Source: Streptomyces cinnamoneus (GTDB taxonomy: Bacteria > Actinomycetota > Actinomycetes > Streptomycetales > Streptomycetaceae). Taken from it: a stretch of DNA of 64,000 nucleotides. Shown here in pieces: positions 10,762 to 20,500 of this stretch; positions within the stretch are counted from its first letter, which is position 1; each line of letters starts with the position of its first letter. A program made the position numbers and the translations under genes. The notes beneath the pieces are model-generated. The model made no database searches and was not told the origin of the DNA. It saw only the letters and a program-made list of their open reading frames with translations. The stretch is from positions 248,001 through 312,000 of the forward strand of contig NZ_BMVB01000008.1 of the NCBI RefSeq assembly GCF_014650495.1, in the 5' to 3' direction.

Positions 10762-11127
10762 CTACGACCGGTGCCCGGCGATGGCCAGGCGCACCAGCAT
10801 GCCGACCAGTTCACGGTCGTCGACCCCCGCCCAGTACCCCTGGCGTCCCGCCAGCAGCGCGCTGGTGAGGTCGTCACCGGGCTCGGCGCGGCGGCGGGCG
10901 ACGACGCGGCCGAGGACGTGGGCCATGTCGCGCTCGATGGCCGTCGTTTCGGCCGTCGACGCCGCACCGGCCAGCATGCCGGTCATCCGGTGCAGGTTCT
11001 CCCGTAAACCCGGGTCGACGCCCAGGAGGTCGCAGGCGGCGACTGCCCCTTGGGCATCGGTGCGGTGGGACGTGACGGTGCTCTGCAGCATGCTGACTCC
11101 CGGGGCTGAGGCGGCGGGTGAGGTCAT
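10762..11127 (-). pseudogene. Cytochrome P450 remnant
   Basis: A 121-residue reading frame from the ATG at 11127 (or 11136). Its middle and end look like a slice of an actinobacterial P450: ERDMAHVLGRVVARRRAEPGDDLTSALLAGRQ, then DDRELVGMLVRLAIAGHRS-stop. In whole enzymes the last part is the start of the I helix (ELVGMxxxLLxAGHET) that crosses the heme. Here the frame stops just after AGH, so the I-helix Thr, the ExxR motif and the heme Cys are all missing; so is everything before the F/G region. I read it as a decayed or internally truncated P450. Expression as a small helical protein cannot be excluded. Confidence 0.6.
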
Positions 11128-11292
11128 GCAGGCCATGCTGCCCCGCCAAAGCCGTCCGACTCCCCCAAAACGCCGGGAGTTTGGCAAGACGACTCGACAT
11201 TCGGTCACCGGAGCGATGCGGGCGCGCCTCCGCGCGTCCGGTCCCGGCGCCCGGGGGCACGGCCCTCCACGCGGTGCCCGTACGATCCGCCG

Positions 11293-12078
11293 GTGACCCC
11301 GGACATATCCCTGACAACGCTGATCGTGCTCTGTCTGGCCGCGGCCGCGGCCGGATGGATCGACGCCGTGGTGGGCGGGGGCGGCCTGCTCCAACTCCCC
11401 GCGCTGCTCGTGGGACTGCCGCACACGGCGCCCGCGCACATCCTCGGCACCAACAAGGCCGTCGCCATCTGCGGCACGACCGCCGCCGCCGTCGCCTACG
11501 CCCGCAAAGCCCCCCTGGACCTGCGCACCGCCGTGCGCATCGGCCTCGCCGCGCTCGGCGGCTCGCTGGCCGGGGCGTTCTTCGCCTCCGGCATCAACAG
11601 CGCCGTCCTGCGCCCCCTGATCATGGCCGTGCTGCTGGCGGTCCTCGCCTTCGTCCTGCTGCGGCCCGCCTTCGGCACGGCCGTGGCGCCGGCCGCCCCG
11701 GTGACACGGCGCCGCGTGCTGGCGGCCGTCCTGGTGGCCGGGCTCGGCATCGGCTTCTACGACGGGCTCATCGGCCCCGGAACCGGCACCTTCCTCGTGC
11801 TCGCGCTGGCCGGGATCCTGCACATGGACCTCGTCGCCGCCTCCGGCACCGCCAAGGTCGTGAACGTCTGCACCAACGTGGGCGCACTGGTGACCTTCAC
11901 GGCCCAGGGCGCCGTCCTGTGGCAGGTGGCGGCGCCGATGGCCGTCTTCAACCTCGCGGGCGGCGCGGTGGGCGCGCGCATGGCGCTGAAGCGGGGGAGC
12001 GGCTTCGTGCGGGGCGTGCTGGTCGTGGTGGTCGTGTCGCTGGTGTGCAAGCTGGCGTACGACCAGTGGGGCGGCTGA
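11293..12078 (+). CDS. TSUP-family (TauE/SafE) membrane exporter
   Basis: A 261-residue protein with about eight hydrophobic segments in two similar halves, typical of the TauE/SafE family of anion (sulfite or organosulfonate) exporters. Diagnostic pieces are WIDAVVGGGGLLQLPALL near residue 22, ILGTNKA, and in the second half GFYDGLIGPGTGTFLVLAL. Start is the GTG at 11293. The gene is divergent from the P450 remnant and alone in its direction until the protease gene 184 bases on. The transported ion is inferred only from the family. Confidence 0.92.
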   Translation: MTPDISLTTLIVLCLAAAAAGWIDAVVGGGGLLQLPALLVGLPHTAPAHILGTNKAVAICGTTAAAVAYARKAPLDLRTAVRIGLAALGGSLAGAFFASGINSAVLRPLIMAVLLAVLAFVLLRPAFGTAVAPAAPVTRRRVLAAVLVAGLGIGFYDGLIGPGTGTFLVLALAGILHMDLVAASGTAKVVNVCTNVGALVTFTAQGAVLWQVAAPMAVFNLAGGAVGARMALKRGSGFVRGVLVVVVVSLVCKLAYDQWGG

Positions 12079-12262
12079 GGGTGCCTGAGGGCGGACGAGC
12101 CGGACGATTCCGGCGGGAGGGGCGGTTCCGGCGGGACGGGCAGGGGCGGCCGGGGCAGGGTTGACGGATTTGTCGTGCATTCGTACGACCGACAGTGCGG
12201 AAAGCAGTCCGGTGCACGGCGATCCGGTGCCGTGCGGTTAGCCTGTCGACTACCTTCCCGAC

Positions 12263-13198
12263 GTGCTGGGGGTGACTGTGCCTTTCTCCCGGTGGAGCCG
12301 GGCCCGATGGGTCCGGGCCGTCCTCGCGGGGCTGTACGTGGTCGCCCTTGCGGCCGCCGTCCCCCGGGGCGCCGGCGGACACGGGCGCGACGGCAGCTGG
12401 TCGAGCGAGGAGGCCCGGCGGTTCTGGGGCCCGACGAGGATGTCCGCCGCGGACGGCGACGACGGCCGGGACGCCGACGAGCCGGCCCAGCGCATCACCG
12501 GCAGCGCCCGCCACTTCGACGGCGTGCCCACCGTCGGGGTGCTGTTCTACGTCGGCGAGGACATGCGGGACCACCACTGCACCGCCAGCGTGGTCCACAG
12601 CCCCAAGGGCAACCTCATCATCACCGCCGGCCACTGCGGCCTCGGCGAGGACGCGGCCTTCGTCCCGGACTACCGCCGGGGCGAGCGCAAGCAGCCCTAC
12701 GGGGTGTGGGCCGTCGACCGCGCCTTCGTGGACCCGCGCCGGGACGACTACGGCGACGGCTCCGACCTGGACTTCGCCTTCGCCACCGTCAGACCCGACG
12801 GCCGCGGCCGCACGATCGAGCGCGTCACGGGCGCCAACCGTCTGGTCCGCACCCCCGGCGACGTCAACCGCGTCACCGTGATCGGCTATCCCAGCGCCGA
12901 CAGCGACCCCGCCGACCAGGCCGTCCGCTGCACGACCATGACGAGCCGGCTCCCGGGCCACCAGCAGCTCACCATGCGCTGCGAGGGCTTCTTCTCCGGC
13001 ACCTCGGGCAGCCCCTGGCTGACCCACTTCGACGAGCGGACGAGAACGGGCGACCTGATCGGCGTCCTCGGCGGCCTCAACGGCGGCGGCCCCGACGGCG
13101 AGGACAGCGACCGGATCTCGTACAGCCCCCTGAACGGCGACGAGATCTTCAAGTTGTACCTGGACGCCATCAACGACCGCGAGCCCCGGCGGGCCTGA
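12263..13198 (+). CDS. Secreted trypsin-like serine protease
   Basis: About 311 residues, with an N-terminal signal (RARWVRAVLAGLYVVALAAAVPRGAG) and an S1-fold domain from about residue 80. The catalytic set is His124 (IITAGHC), Asp170 (SDLDFAF) and Ser250 (FSGTSGSPW). Cys residues flank His (DHHCTASV, GHCG) and Ser (MRCEGFF). Length and motifs fit the Streptomyces secreted V8/trypsin-like group. The start is uncertain: GTG at 12263, 12272 and 12278 are all in frame. The acidic stretch before the domain (residues about 50-80) may be a propeptide. Next comes another secreted protein on the same strand, 101 bases away. Confidence 0.9.
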   Translation: MLGVTVPFSRWSRARWVRAVLAGLYVVALAAAVPRGAGGHGRDGSWSSEEARRFWGPTRMSAADGDDGRDADEPAQRITGSARHFDGVPTVGVLFYVGEDMRDHHCTASVVHSPKGNLIITAGHCGLGEDAAFVPDYRRGERKQPYGVWAVDRAFVDPRRDDYGDGSDLDFAFATVRPDGRGRTIERVTGANRLVRTPGDVNRVTVIGYPSADSDPADQAVRCTTMTSRLPGHQQLTMRCEGFFSGTSGSPWLTHFDERTRTGDLIGVLGGLNGGGPDGEDSDRISYSPLNGDEIFKLYLDAINDREPRRA

Positions 13199-13299
13199 CC
13201 GCGCACCCGTGACGGGAACCCGCCAGTGGCGGCGTTCCGGGGGCGCGGCGCGGTGGTGCCCGGCACGGTGTCCTTCTCACCCACAGGAGGGGGCCGGCC

Positions 13300-14400
13300 G
13301 TGCAGGGAGCGGGAAAGCAGCGCAGAGCGTGGAAGCGTAAGGGAGCCGTCGTCACCGCGGCGTTGGCCCTGGCCCTGCTGGTTCCGGCCGGAACGGCCGC
13401 CGCGGGGAACACCGGGCCGGCGCCGGCCGGCCGGGCGGGCGCCACCCGCGGCGACGACGACCCGGCCCGGCACCGGCTGCGCGCCCGGGTGCTCGCCACG
13501 CTGGAGGGCACCGATGCCGCCCGCGCCCTCAACCGGCACGGCGACGTCGTCCTGCGCGAGGCGTCGGGCGGGGCCGGCGTCTGGAACCCGGTGACGGGAC
13601 ACCGCCGGGCCCTCCAGGGGCAGGGTGTGCCCATGGACATCACCGACGACGGCCGGGTCGTGGGGGTGTCGGGGACGGAGCTGGCGATGTGGGCCCCCGA
13701 CGGGGCCATGACCTCCCTCGGCATCCCCCCGGGCGAGGAGCGGGTCGGCGTGGCGTCGCTGGGGGAGGACGGCACGGTCCTGCTGTCGGCGTCCCACATG
13801 GTCCTGCCGCCGATGGGCGGGCACCCGCGCCCCCTGACCGCCCGCTACCGCTGGCAGGCCCGAACGGGCTTCCAGCGCATCGCCGGACCCGACGACGGAT
13901 ACCCCCGCGCCCTGAACGACGAAGGACTGATCGTCGGCCTGGGACCCACCCACGGCACCGCCTGGCGCCCCGACGGCGGGACCGACACGTACACCGGATC
14001 GTCCGCCGAGGTCTCCCGGACCTGGCTCAACGCGGTCAACAACAGCGAGGTGGCGGTCGGCGGACAGGAGCGGCCGGGCCGCAGGTTCACGGCGACGCGC
14101 TGGACCGCCCCCGACACCCCGCAGGAGCTGGCCGACCTGGGATTCGGCGGCGAGGCCCGGCTGATCAACGACCGCGGCTGGATCACCGGCAGCGTCCGGA
14201 CCGGCACCGAAGTGCTCGACAGCGTTCCGGCGGTGTGGGACCCGCGCGGCAACGTGCACCGGCTGGACGGGATGCTGAGCCTGCCTCAGGGCACCGTGCT
14301 GGACGGCATCGAGGCGGTCAACGACCGCAACCAGATGCTGGTGCTGGTCCGTGAGGCATCCGGTCCGCGCTGGCAGACCCTGGTCGTCCAGCTCGACTGA
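13300..14400 (+). CDS. Secreted HAF-repeat protein
   Basis: A 366-residue exported protein from the GTG at 13300, with AGGAGGG about 10 bases before it. Signal peptide: KRKGAVVTAALALALLVPAGTAAAG. The mature part has recurring units of the HAF/beta-propeller kind: ALNRHGDVVLRE, DITDDGRVVGVSG, ALNDEGLIVGLG, AVNNSEVAVGGQ, LINDRGWITGSV and AVNDRNQMLVLV. These are spaced by about 45-60 residues and alternate with phrases on values and labels (VWNPVTGHRRAL, AVWDPRGNVHRL). Function unknown; such propellers bind other macromolecules or sugars. It ends 19 bases before a convergent gene, with a short shared inverted repeat (GGCGGGC 14408, GCCCGCC 14423). Confidence 0.82.
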   Translation: MQGAGKQRRAWKRKGAVVTAALALALLVPAGTAAAGNTGPAPAGRAGATRGDDDPARHRLRARVLATLEGTDAARALNRHGDVVLREASGGAGVWNPVTGHRRALQGQGVPMDITDDGRVVGVSGTELAMWAPDGAMTSLGIPPGEERVGVASLGEDGTVLLSASHMVLPPMGGHPRPLTARYRWQARTGFQRIAGPDDGYPRALNDEGLIVGLGPTHGTAWRPDGGTDTYTGSSAEVSRTWLNAVNNSEVAVGGQERPGRRFTATRWTAPDTPQELADLGFGGEARLINDRGWITGSVRTGTEVLDSVPAVWDPRGNVHRLDGMLSLPQGTVLDGIEAVNDRNQMLVLVREASGPRWQTLVVQLD

Positions 14401-14419
14401 AGGGACCGGCGGGCCCCCG

Positions 14420-15133
14420 TCAGCCCGCCAGCGCCCGTTCCACCCCGGGCTCGTGCGGGCCGAGGAACGCGGGCCGGGGCCGCACGAACGCGTCCAGCGC
14501 GGCCTTGCCCGCCGCGAAGACCTCGCGCGCCCCGCCCGCGTACCAGGTGATGTCGTGCTTCGCGGTCACCCCGACGCCGTAGGAGTCGATGCCGGCCGCC
14601 TTGCACAGCGCCAGCGCGCGGCGTATGTGGAAGTCCTGGGTGATCAGCACCGCCCGCTGCACGCCGAAGACGCGCTGGGCACGGGTGCACGAGTCCCAGG
14701 TGTCGAAGCCGGCGTAGTCGCTGACGATGCGGTCGTTGGGCACCCCGCGCTTCGTCAGATACGCGCGCATGGCGTCCGGTTCGTCGTAGTCCACGCGGCT
14801 GTTGTCCCCCGTCACGAGCACCACGCGGATCGTGCCCTTGCGGTAGAGCTCCACCGCGGCGTCCAGCCGGTGGGCGAGGTACGGGGACGGCTTGCCCTGC
14901 CACAGGCCCGCGCCGAAGACCATCGCCACCGGTGCCTGCGGCACCTCGTCGATGGCCCGGATCCTGGGCGTACCGGCCGCGTACACCCAGGTGGCGGGCA
15001 GCAGCGCCAGCACGCTGGACGCCATCACCACCCACAGCGCGCGCCGCCTGCCGCCCCTGGTCGCCGGCAGCCGCAACCGCAGCAGCAGCCGTAGACGACG
15101 GCACGCCATGCGCACCGGACCCGCCGCATTCAT
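14420..15133 (-). CDS. SanA/YdcF-family DUF218 membrane-anchored protein
   Basis: A 237-residue protein. ATG at 15133 with GGGGAGG close upstream. N-terminal Arg-rich stretch and one membrane segment ([21 protein letters not shown]), then a DUF218 domain on the outer face: [65 protein letters not shown]. This is the SanA subgroup, linked in other bacteria to envelope integrity and vancomycin resistance; the biochemical role is not settled. Acidic and Ser/Asp residues typical of the fold (GDNS, DYAG) are present. It is divergent from dgt across 157 bases. Confidence 0.9.
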   Translation of the reverse strand: MNAAGPVRMACRRLRLLLRLRLPATRGGRRRALWVVMASSVLALLPATWVYAAGTPRIRAIDEVPQAPVAMVFGAGLWQGKPSPYLAHRLDAAVELYRKGTIRVVLVTGDNSRVDYDEPDAMRAYLTKRGVPNDRIVSDYAGFDTWDSCTRAQRVFGVQRAVLITQDFHIRRALALCKAAGIDSYGVGVTAKHDITWYAGGAREVFAAGKAALDAFVRPRPAFLGPHEPGVERALAG

Positions 15134-15290
15134 GAGACCTCCCCGTTCGGGAGAGATCAACGCCGCAGCGCTCCCCGTGGTTCCCGGACCTCCGGCCGGA
15201 CGTCCACCGCAGGGTGTCCGGGCGCCCCGGCGCCCTCCCCCCGCCGCACGTGCATCGCTGCTGTCACACCCTGCGGCTACCGTCGGGAGT

Positions 15291-16643
15291 ATGAACGGCA
15301 GCACAGCAGGGACCGCGACAGAAAAGCCCGGCATCGCCGGATACGAGCCGTCCGACGTGGAGCGCTGGGCCCCCGAGCCCGACAAGCGCCCCGGCCGCAC
15401 GGCGTTCCAGCGCGACCGGGCCCGGGTGCTGCACTCCGCGGCGCTGCGCCGCCTCGCCGGCAAGACGCAGGTCGTCACGCCGGGCGCCAGCGACCGGGGC
15501 TGGGACGCCAGCCCCCGCACCCGCCTCACCCACTCCCTGGAGTGCGCCCAGGTCGGCCGCGAGCTGGGCGCGGCCCTCGGCTGCGACCCGGACCTCGTCG
15601 AGGTCGCCTGCCTGGCGCACGACCTCGGCCACCCGCCCTTCGGGCACAACGGCGAGCAGGCGCTCGACGAAGTCGCCGCCCCCTGCGGCGGCTTCGAGGG
15701 CAACGCCCAGTCGCTGCGCCTGCTGACGCGGCTGGAGCCCAAGCGCTTCGTGCCCGACCCGGCCACCGGCGAGCTCGTCAGCGTCGGCCTCAACCTGACC
15801 CGCGCCGCCCTCGACGCCGCCACCAAGTACCCCTGGCCGCGCGGCGGCCACCCCACCGACCCGGCGTCACGCAAGTTCGGCGTCTACGCCGACGACGTCC
15901 CCGTCTACACCTGGCTGCGCCAGGGCGCCCCCGCCCACCGCCAGAGCTTCGAGGCCCAGGTCATGGACTGGGCCGACGACGTCGCCTACTCCGTGCACGA
16001 CGTCGAGGACGGCCTGCACGCCGGCCACCTCGACCCGAACGTCCTGCTCGCCGAGGCCGAGCGCCGCGACGTCTTCGCCGTCGCCGCCGGCCGTTACGCG
16101 CCCGGCGCGTCCCACGAGGAGCTCGCCGAAGCCCTCGACCGCCTCCTGGAGCAGGAGTGGTGGCCGCACGGCTACGACGGCTCCGCCGTCTCCCAGGCCC
16201 GTCTGAAGGACGCCACCAGCCAGCTCATCGGCCGCTTCTGCCTCGCCGCCGAAGGGGCCACCCGGGCCGCGTGGGGGCCCGGCCGGCTCACCCGCTACCG
16301 CGCCGAGCTGGTCGTACCGCGCGGGACGCGGCTGGAGTGCGCGGTGCTCAAGGCCGTCGCCGACCGGTACGTCATGCAGCGCGAGGACCAGGAGAAGCTC
16401 CGCGCCGAGCAGCGCGTGGTCATCGCCGAGCTCGGCGAGGCGCTCGTCGCCCGCGCCCCCGACGGCCTCGACCCGCAGTTCCGCACCCTGTACGCCGAGG
16501 CCGCCGACGACGCCGGGCGGCTGCGGGCGGTCGTCGACCAGATCGCGGCCCTCACCGACGCCACCGCGCGTTCCCTGCACGCCCGGCTCGCCGGGCCCGG
16601 CCGCCGCGGGCGGCCCGCACCGCCGGACGGTCCCCGGGGATGA
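15291..16643 (+). CDS. dgt: Deoxyguanosinetriphosphate triphosphohydrolase-like protein
   Basis: A 450-residue HD-domain enzyme. The HD metal site is [16 protein letters not shown] near residue 108, with the preceding His in [11 protein letters not shown] and the later Asp in [17 protein letters not shown]. Such enzymes split dGTP (or several dNTPs) to deoxynucleoside and triphosphate and help set dNTP pools. Start at the ATG at 15291 with GGGAG just before it; the frame stays open further upstream without family content. Its neighbours, the flavoprotein, GNAT gene and dnaG, follow on the same strand; the dgt/dnaG proximity recurs in Streptomyces. Confidence 0.95.
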   Translation: MNGSTAGTATEKPGIAGYEPSDVERWAPEPDKRPGRTAFQRDRARVLHSAALRRLAGKTQVVTPGASDRGWDASPRTRLTHSLECAQVGRELGAALGCDPDLVEVACLAHDLGHPPFGHNGEQALDEVAAPCGGFEGNAQSLRLLTRLEPKRFVPDPATGELVSVGLNLTRAALDAATKYPWPRGGHPTDPASRKFGVYADDVPVYTWLRQGAPAHRQSFEAQVMDWADDVAYSVHDVEDGLHAGHLDPNVLLAEAERRDVFAVAAGRYAPGASHEELAEALDRLLEQEWWPHGYDGSAVSQARLKDATSQLIGRFCLAAEGATRAAWGPGRLTRYRAELVVPRGTRLECAVLKAVADRYVMQREDQEKLRAEQRVVIAELGEALVARAPDGLDPQFRTLYAEAADDAGRLRAVVDQIAALTDATARSLHARLAGPGRRGRPAPPDGPRG

Positions 16644-16800
16644 CCCCGGCAGGCCCTTGCGGGTGGCGGCCGGTCCGGGGTACTCCCTCTACCGGCGGCA
16701 GTCCGGGTGCGGGACGCTCGGCAGTGGCGCTTTTCGTCCGGGGGCGACAACCGCGGACGTCCCGACCGGGACGTACTGCGTGGCAGCGAGGAGGCAGCAA

Positions 16801-18066
16801 GTGGTGGACGCACACCAGACGTTCGTCATCGTCGGAGGGGGCCTGGCCGGCGCCAAGGCGGCCGAGACCCTCCGCAACGAGGGCTTCACCGGCCGGGTGA
16901 TCCTCATCTGCGACGAGCGCGAGCACCCCTACGAGCGCCCGCCGCTCTCCAAGGGCTACCTCACGGGCCGCGACGCGCGCGACAGCGTCTTCGTCCACAA
17001 ACCCGACTGGTATGCCAAGGCCGACGTCGAGCTCCACCTCGGCCAGCCCGCCGTCCACCTCGACCGCGCGGCCAAGTCGGTGCGCCTGGGCGACGGCACC
17101 CTCGTCCACTACGACAAGCTGCTGCTGGCCACCGGCGCCGAGCCCCGCCGCCTGGACATCCCCGGCACGGGCCTGGCCGGCGTCCACCACCTGCGCCGCC
17201 TCGCCCACGCCGAGCGGCTGCGCGGCGTGCTGTCCTCCCTCGGCCGCGACAACGGCCACCTCGTCATCGCCGGCGCCGGCTGGATCGGCCTGGAGGTGGC
17301 CGCCGCCGCCCGGGGCTACGGTGCCGAGGTGACCGTCGTCGAGCCCGAGCCGACGCCGCTGCACACCGTCCTCGGCCCCGAGCTGGGCCAGCTCTTCACC
17401 GACCTGCACAGCGAGCACGGCGTCCGCTTCCACTTCGGCGCCCGCCTCACCGAGATCGCCGGCCACGACGGCATGGTCCTGGCCGCCCGCACCGACGACG
17501 GCGAGGAGCACCCCGCCCACGACGTCCTGGCCGCCATCGGCGCCGCCCCGCGCACCGCCCTCGCCGAGGCCGCCGGCCTGGCCCTCGTCGACCGGGCCGA
17601 CGGCGGAGGCGTCGCCGTCGACGCCTCGCTGCGCACCTCCGACCCCGACGTCTACGCCGCCGGGGACGTCGCCGCCGCCGAGCACCCCTGGCTCGGCACC
17701 CGGCTGCGCATCGAGCACTGGGCCAACGCCCTCCACGAAGGCCCGGCCGCCGCCCGCGCCATGCTCGGCCAGGAGGTCTCCTACGACCGGGTGCCCTACT
17801 TCTTCTCCGACCAGTACGACGTGGGCATGGAGTACTCCGGCTACGCGCCCCCCGGCTCCTACGACCAGGTGGTCTGCCGCGGCGACGTCGGGAAGCGCGA
17901 GTTCATCGCCTTCTGGCTGCGCGAGGGCCGGCTGCTCGCCGGGATGAACGTCAACGTGTGGGACGTCACCGAGAGCATCCAGCGCCTCATCCGCTCCGGC
18001 GCCCGTCTCGACGCCGACGCCCTGGCCGACCCGGGCGTCGCCCTCGACTCGCTGGGTGCGTCGTGA
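16801..18066 (+). CDS. NAD(P)H:ferredoxin-reductase-type flavoprotein
   Basis: A 421-residue FAD-dependent pyridine-nucleotide-disulfide-type oxidoreductase without the redox disulfide. FAD motif FVIVGGGLAGAKAAETL at the N-terminus, YERPPLSKGYL shortly after, NAD(P) motif VIAGAGWIGLEVAAAARGYG near residue 157, and the second FAD motif VYAAGDVA near residue 283. The C-terminal reductase domain has YFFSDQYDVGMEYSGYA. This layout is that of rubredoxin/ferredoxin reductases feeding P450s or dioxygenases. The GTG at 16801 has AGGAGG six bases before; 16804 is also possible. The stop overlaps the start of the next gene (GTGA), so they are co-translated. Confidence 0.93.
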   Translation: MVDAHQTFVIVGGGLAGAKAAETLRNEGFTGRVILICDEREHPYERPPLSKGYLTGRDARDSVFVHKPDWYAKADVELHLGQPAVHLDRAAKSVRLGDGTLVHYDKLLLATGAEPRRLDIPGTGLAGVHHLRRLAHAERLRGVLSSLGRDNGHLVIAGAGWIGLEVAAAARGYGAEVTVVEPEPTPLHTVLGPELGQLFTDLHSEHGVRFHFGARLTEIAGHDGMVLAARTDDGEEHPAHDVLAAIGAAPRTALAEAAGLALVDRADGGGVAVDASLRTSDPDVYAAGDVAAAEHPWLGTRLRIEHWANALHEGPAAARAMLGQEVSYDRVPYFFSDQYDVGMEYSGYAPPGSYDQVVCRGDVGKREFIAFWLREGRLLAGMNVNVWDVTESIQRLIRSGARLDADALADPGVALDSLGAS

Positions 18067-18572
18067 CGGCGCCGGTCATGCGTCCCGCACGCACCGCGCT
18101 CGTCCCCGTCGCGGAGATCTTCGCCCTGCGCCACGCCGTGCTGCGGCCCGGCCTGCCCGCCGCGGAGGCCGTCTTCCCCGAGGACGCCGCGCCCGGCACC
18201 TTCCACGTCGCCGCCTACGACGAGGCGGGGACGGTACGGGCCTGCGTCACGTTCCTCCCCGAGCCGCTGCCCGGCACGGACGAGGACGCGTACCGCTTCC
18301 GCGGCATGGCCAGCGACCCGGCCGTGCGCGGCCACGGCCACGGCATCGCCGTCCTGCGGGCGGGCCTCGCCGAGGCCGCGGCCCGCGGCGCCGCCCTGGT
18401 GTGGTGCAACGGCCGCACCTCGGCCCGCGGCTTCTACGAGCACCACGGCTTCGAGGTGCGCGGCGAGGAGTTCACGGTCGAGGGCGTCGGACCGCACTTC
18501 GTCTTCACGATCAAGCTCGCCGGGAGCGCCGCGGGGAGCGGGGCGGACGGCGGTGTCGGCGGGCCACCGTAG
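18063..18572 (+). CDS. GNAT-family N-acetyltransferase
   Basis: A 169-residue acetyltransferase starting at the GTG at 18063 inside the end of the flavoprotein gene. Acetyl-CoA-binding motif A is FRGMASDPAVRGHGHGIAVL (R/Q-x-x-G-x-G/A type), followed by LVWCNGRTSARGFYEHHGF, the usual motif B with the acceptor-side Tyr. The subgroup acts on small amines or amino acids but the substrate is not predictable. The tail after IKLAGS is Gly/Ala-rich and probably disordered. It ends nine bases before dnaG, so the three genes may be read together. Confidence 0.9.
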   Translation: MTAPVMRPARTALVPVAEIFALRHAVLRPGLPAAEAVFPEDAAPGTFHVAAYDEAGTVRACVTFLPEPLPGTDEDAYRFRGMASDPAVRGHGHGIAVLRAGLAEAAARGAALVWCNGRTSARGFYEHHGFEVRGEEFTVEGVGPHFVFTIKLAGSAAGSGADGGVGGPP

Positions 18573-18581
18573 AATTCACGC

Positions 18582-20483
18582 GTGGCAGGCAGGATCAACG
18601 ATGACGACGTGAGGGCGGTCCGGGACGCGGTCCCGATCGACGCCGTCGTGTCCGAGTACCTCCAGCTGCGCAACGCGGGCGGCGGCAACCTCAAGGGTCT
18701 GTGCCCCTTCCACGACGAGAAGTCCCCGTCCTTCCAGGTCAGCCCCGCCAAGGGGCTCTTCTACTGCTTCGGCTGCCAGGAGGGCGGGGACACGGTCGAC
18801 TTCATCATGAAGATCGACCACCTCTCCTTCTCCGAGACCATCGAGCGCCTCGCCTCCCAGGCCGGCATCACGTTGCGCTACGAGGAGGGCGGCTACACCC
18901 CCGGCCGTCAGCAGGGCGAGCGCATCCGCCTCGTCGAGGCCCACAAGATCGCCGCCCAGTTCTACGCCGAGCAGCTCGGCAGCGCCGAGGCGGAGATCGG
19001 CCGGAAGTTCCTGGCCGGCCGCGGCTTCGACCAGGCCGCGGCAGAGCACTTCGGCGTCGGCTACAGCCCGGCGGGCTGGGACCACCTCACCCGCTTCCTG
19101 CGCGGCAAGGGCTTCAGCGACAAGGAGCTGCTGCTCTCCGGCCTCGCCCAGGACAGCCGCAGCGGCAAGCCCATCGACCGCTTCCGCGGCCGCCTGATGT
19201 GGCCCATCCGCGACATCACCGGCGAGGTCATCGGCTTCGGCGCCCGCAAGCTGCGCGACGACGACAACGGCCCCAAGTACCTCAACACCCCCGAAACGGC
19301 GATCTACAAGAAGTCGCACGTCCTGTACGGCATCGACCTCGCCAAGAAGGACATCGCCAAGACCAACCGCGCCGTCGTCGTCGAGGGCTACACCGACGTC
19401 ATGGCCTGCCACCTGGCCGGCGTCACCACCGCCATCGCCACCTGCGGCACCGCCTTCGCGGGCGACCACATCAAGATCCTTCGGCGGCTGCTGATGGACA
19501 ACTCCGCCTCCGAGGTCGTCTTCACCTTCGACGGCGACGCCGCCGGCCAGAAGGCCGCCCTGCGCGCCTTCGAGGACGACCAGAAGTTCGCCGCCGAGAC
19601 CTCCATCGCCATCACTCCCGGCGGCATGGACCCCTGCGAGCTGCGTCTGGCCCAGGGCGACGCGGCGGTGGCGGGCCTCGTGGACTCCCGCACCCCGCTG
19701 TTCGCCTTCGCCATCCGCCAGGTCGTCGCCCGGCACAACCTGGACACCGCCGAGGGCCGCGCCGCCGCCCTGGAGGCCGCCGCACCGATCGTGGCGAACA
19801 TCAAGAACGGCGCCATCCAGCACGAGTACGCCGTCCAGCTCGCCGGCATGCTCGGCATCCTGGACACCCAGTTCGTCGTCCGCCGCGTGGGCCAGCTGGC
19901 CCGCTGGGCCCGCGAGCGCGGCCAGCGCCCCGACGCCCGCACGCCGCACCGCGCCGCACCCCCGGCCGCCGCCCCGCAGCCGCAGGCGACGGCCCCCCGC
20001 GGCCCCGCGCTCAACCTCCGCAGCCCCGCGGCCCTCACCGAGCGCGAGCTGCTCAAGCTCGCCCTCCAGCGGCCCGAGCTGGTCGCCCCCGCCTTCGACG
20101 CCTACGGCGAGGACGAGTTCACCGCACAGCCCTACGTCGCGGTCCGCCGCGCCATCGAGCAGGCCGGCGGCGTCACCGACGCCCCCGGCGACTACCTCAC
20201 CGCGGTCCGGGCCGCCGCCCCGGACGACACCGTGCGCGCCCTGGTCACCGAGCTCGCCGTCGAGGCCATCCGCAGCAAGAACGTCGACGAGACCTACGCC
20301 GGCATGCAGCTCGTCCAGGTCCGCCTGCGGGCCGTGGAGCGCCGCATCCAGGACGTCCAGGCCGGCCTGGTCCGCCTGGGCAACCAGGCCGACCCGGCCC
20401 ACCTGACCGCCGTGCAGAACGAACTGTGGGTCCTGGAGCAGTACGGCCGCTCCCTGAAGGACCGCGGCGCCGCCGCCCTGTAG
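18582..20483 (+). CDS. dnaG: DNA primase
   Basis: A 633-residue primase that makes RNA primers at the replication fork. N-terminal CHC2 zinc domain: CPFHDEKSPSFQVSP near residue 40 with the later FYCFGCQEGG. The catalytic core has the TOPRIM motifs VVVEGYTDVMA near residue 266 and FTFDGDAAGQKAAL near 313. The C-terminal DnaB-binding region follows a Pro/Ala-rich linker (about residues 445-480), with ALTERELLKLALQRPEL and the final helical part. Start is the GTG at 18582. It lies next to an hrdA-like sigma gene on the same strand, recalling the dnaG-rpoD pairing of other bacteria, although 400 bases separate them here. Confidence 0.97.
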   Translation: MAGRINDDDVRAVRDAVPIDAVVSEYLQLRNAGGGNLKGLCPFHDEKSPSFQVSPAKGLFYCFGCQEGGDTVDFIMKIDHLSFSETIERLASQAGITLRYEEGGYTPGRQQGERIRLVEAHKIAAQFYAEQLGSAEAEIGRKFLAGRGFDQAAAEHFGVGYSPAGWDHLTRFLRGKGFSDKELLLSGLAQDSRSGKPIDRFRGRLMWPIRDITGEVIGFGARKLRDDDNGPKYLNTPETAIYKKSHVLYGIDLAKKDIAKTNRAVVVEGYTDVMACHLAGVTTAIATCGTAFAGDHIKILRRLLMDNSASEVVFTFDGDAAGQKAALRAFEDDQKFAAETSIAITPGGMDPCELRLAQGDAAVAGLVDSRTPLFAFAIRQVVARHNLDTAEGRAAALEAAAPIVANIKNGAIQHEYAVQLAGMLGILDTQFVVRRVGQLARWARERGQRPDARTPHRAAPPAAAPQPQATAPRGPALNLRSPAALTERELLKLALQRPELVAPAFDAYGEDEFTAQPYVAVRRAIEQAGGVTDAPGDYLTAVRAAAPDDTVRALVTELAVEAIRSKNVDETYAGMQLVQVRLRAVERRIQDVQAGLVRLGNQADPAHLTAVQNELWVLEQYGRSLKDRGAAAL

Positions 20484-20484
20484 C

Positions 20485-20500
20485 GGCCCGTCGACGGGCC
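20485..20500 (+). terminator. Hairpin at the end of dnaG
   Basis: GGCCCG, loop TCGA, CGGGCC begins two bases after the dnaG stop. GC-rich without a T run; likely to end or slow transcription. Confidence 0.5.

Noticed and set aside
11128..12180. Upstream extension of the P450 fragment frame over the TSUP gene
   Set aside because: Low-complexity His/Gln/Gly-rich shadow antisense to the TSUP gene with no P450 features.
15264..15851. Minus-strand frame over dgt
   Set aside because: Antisense to the HD-domain gene; composition is typical of a shadow in high-GC DNA.
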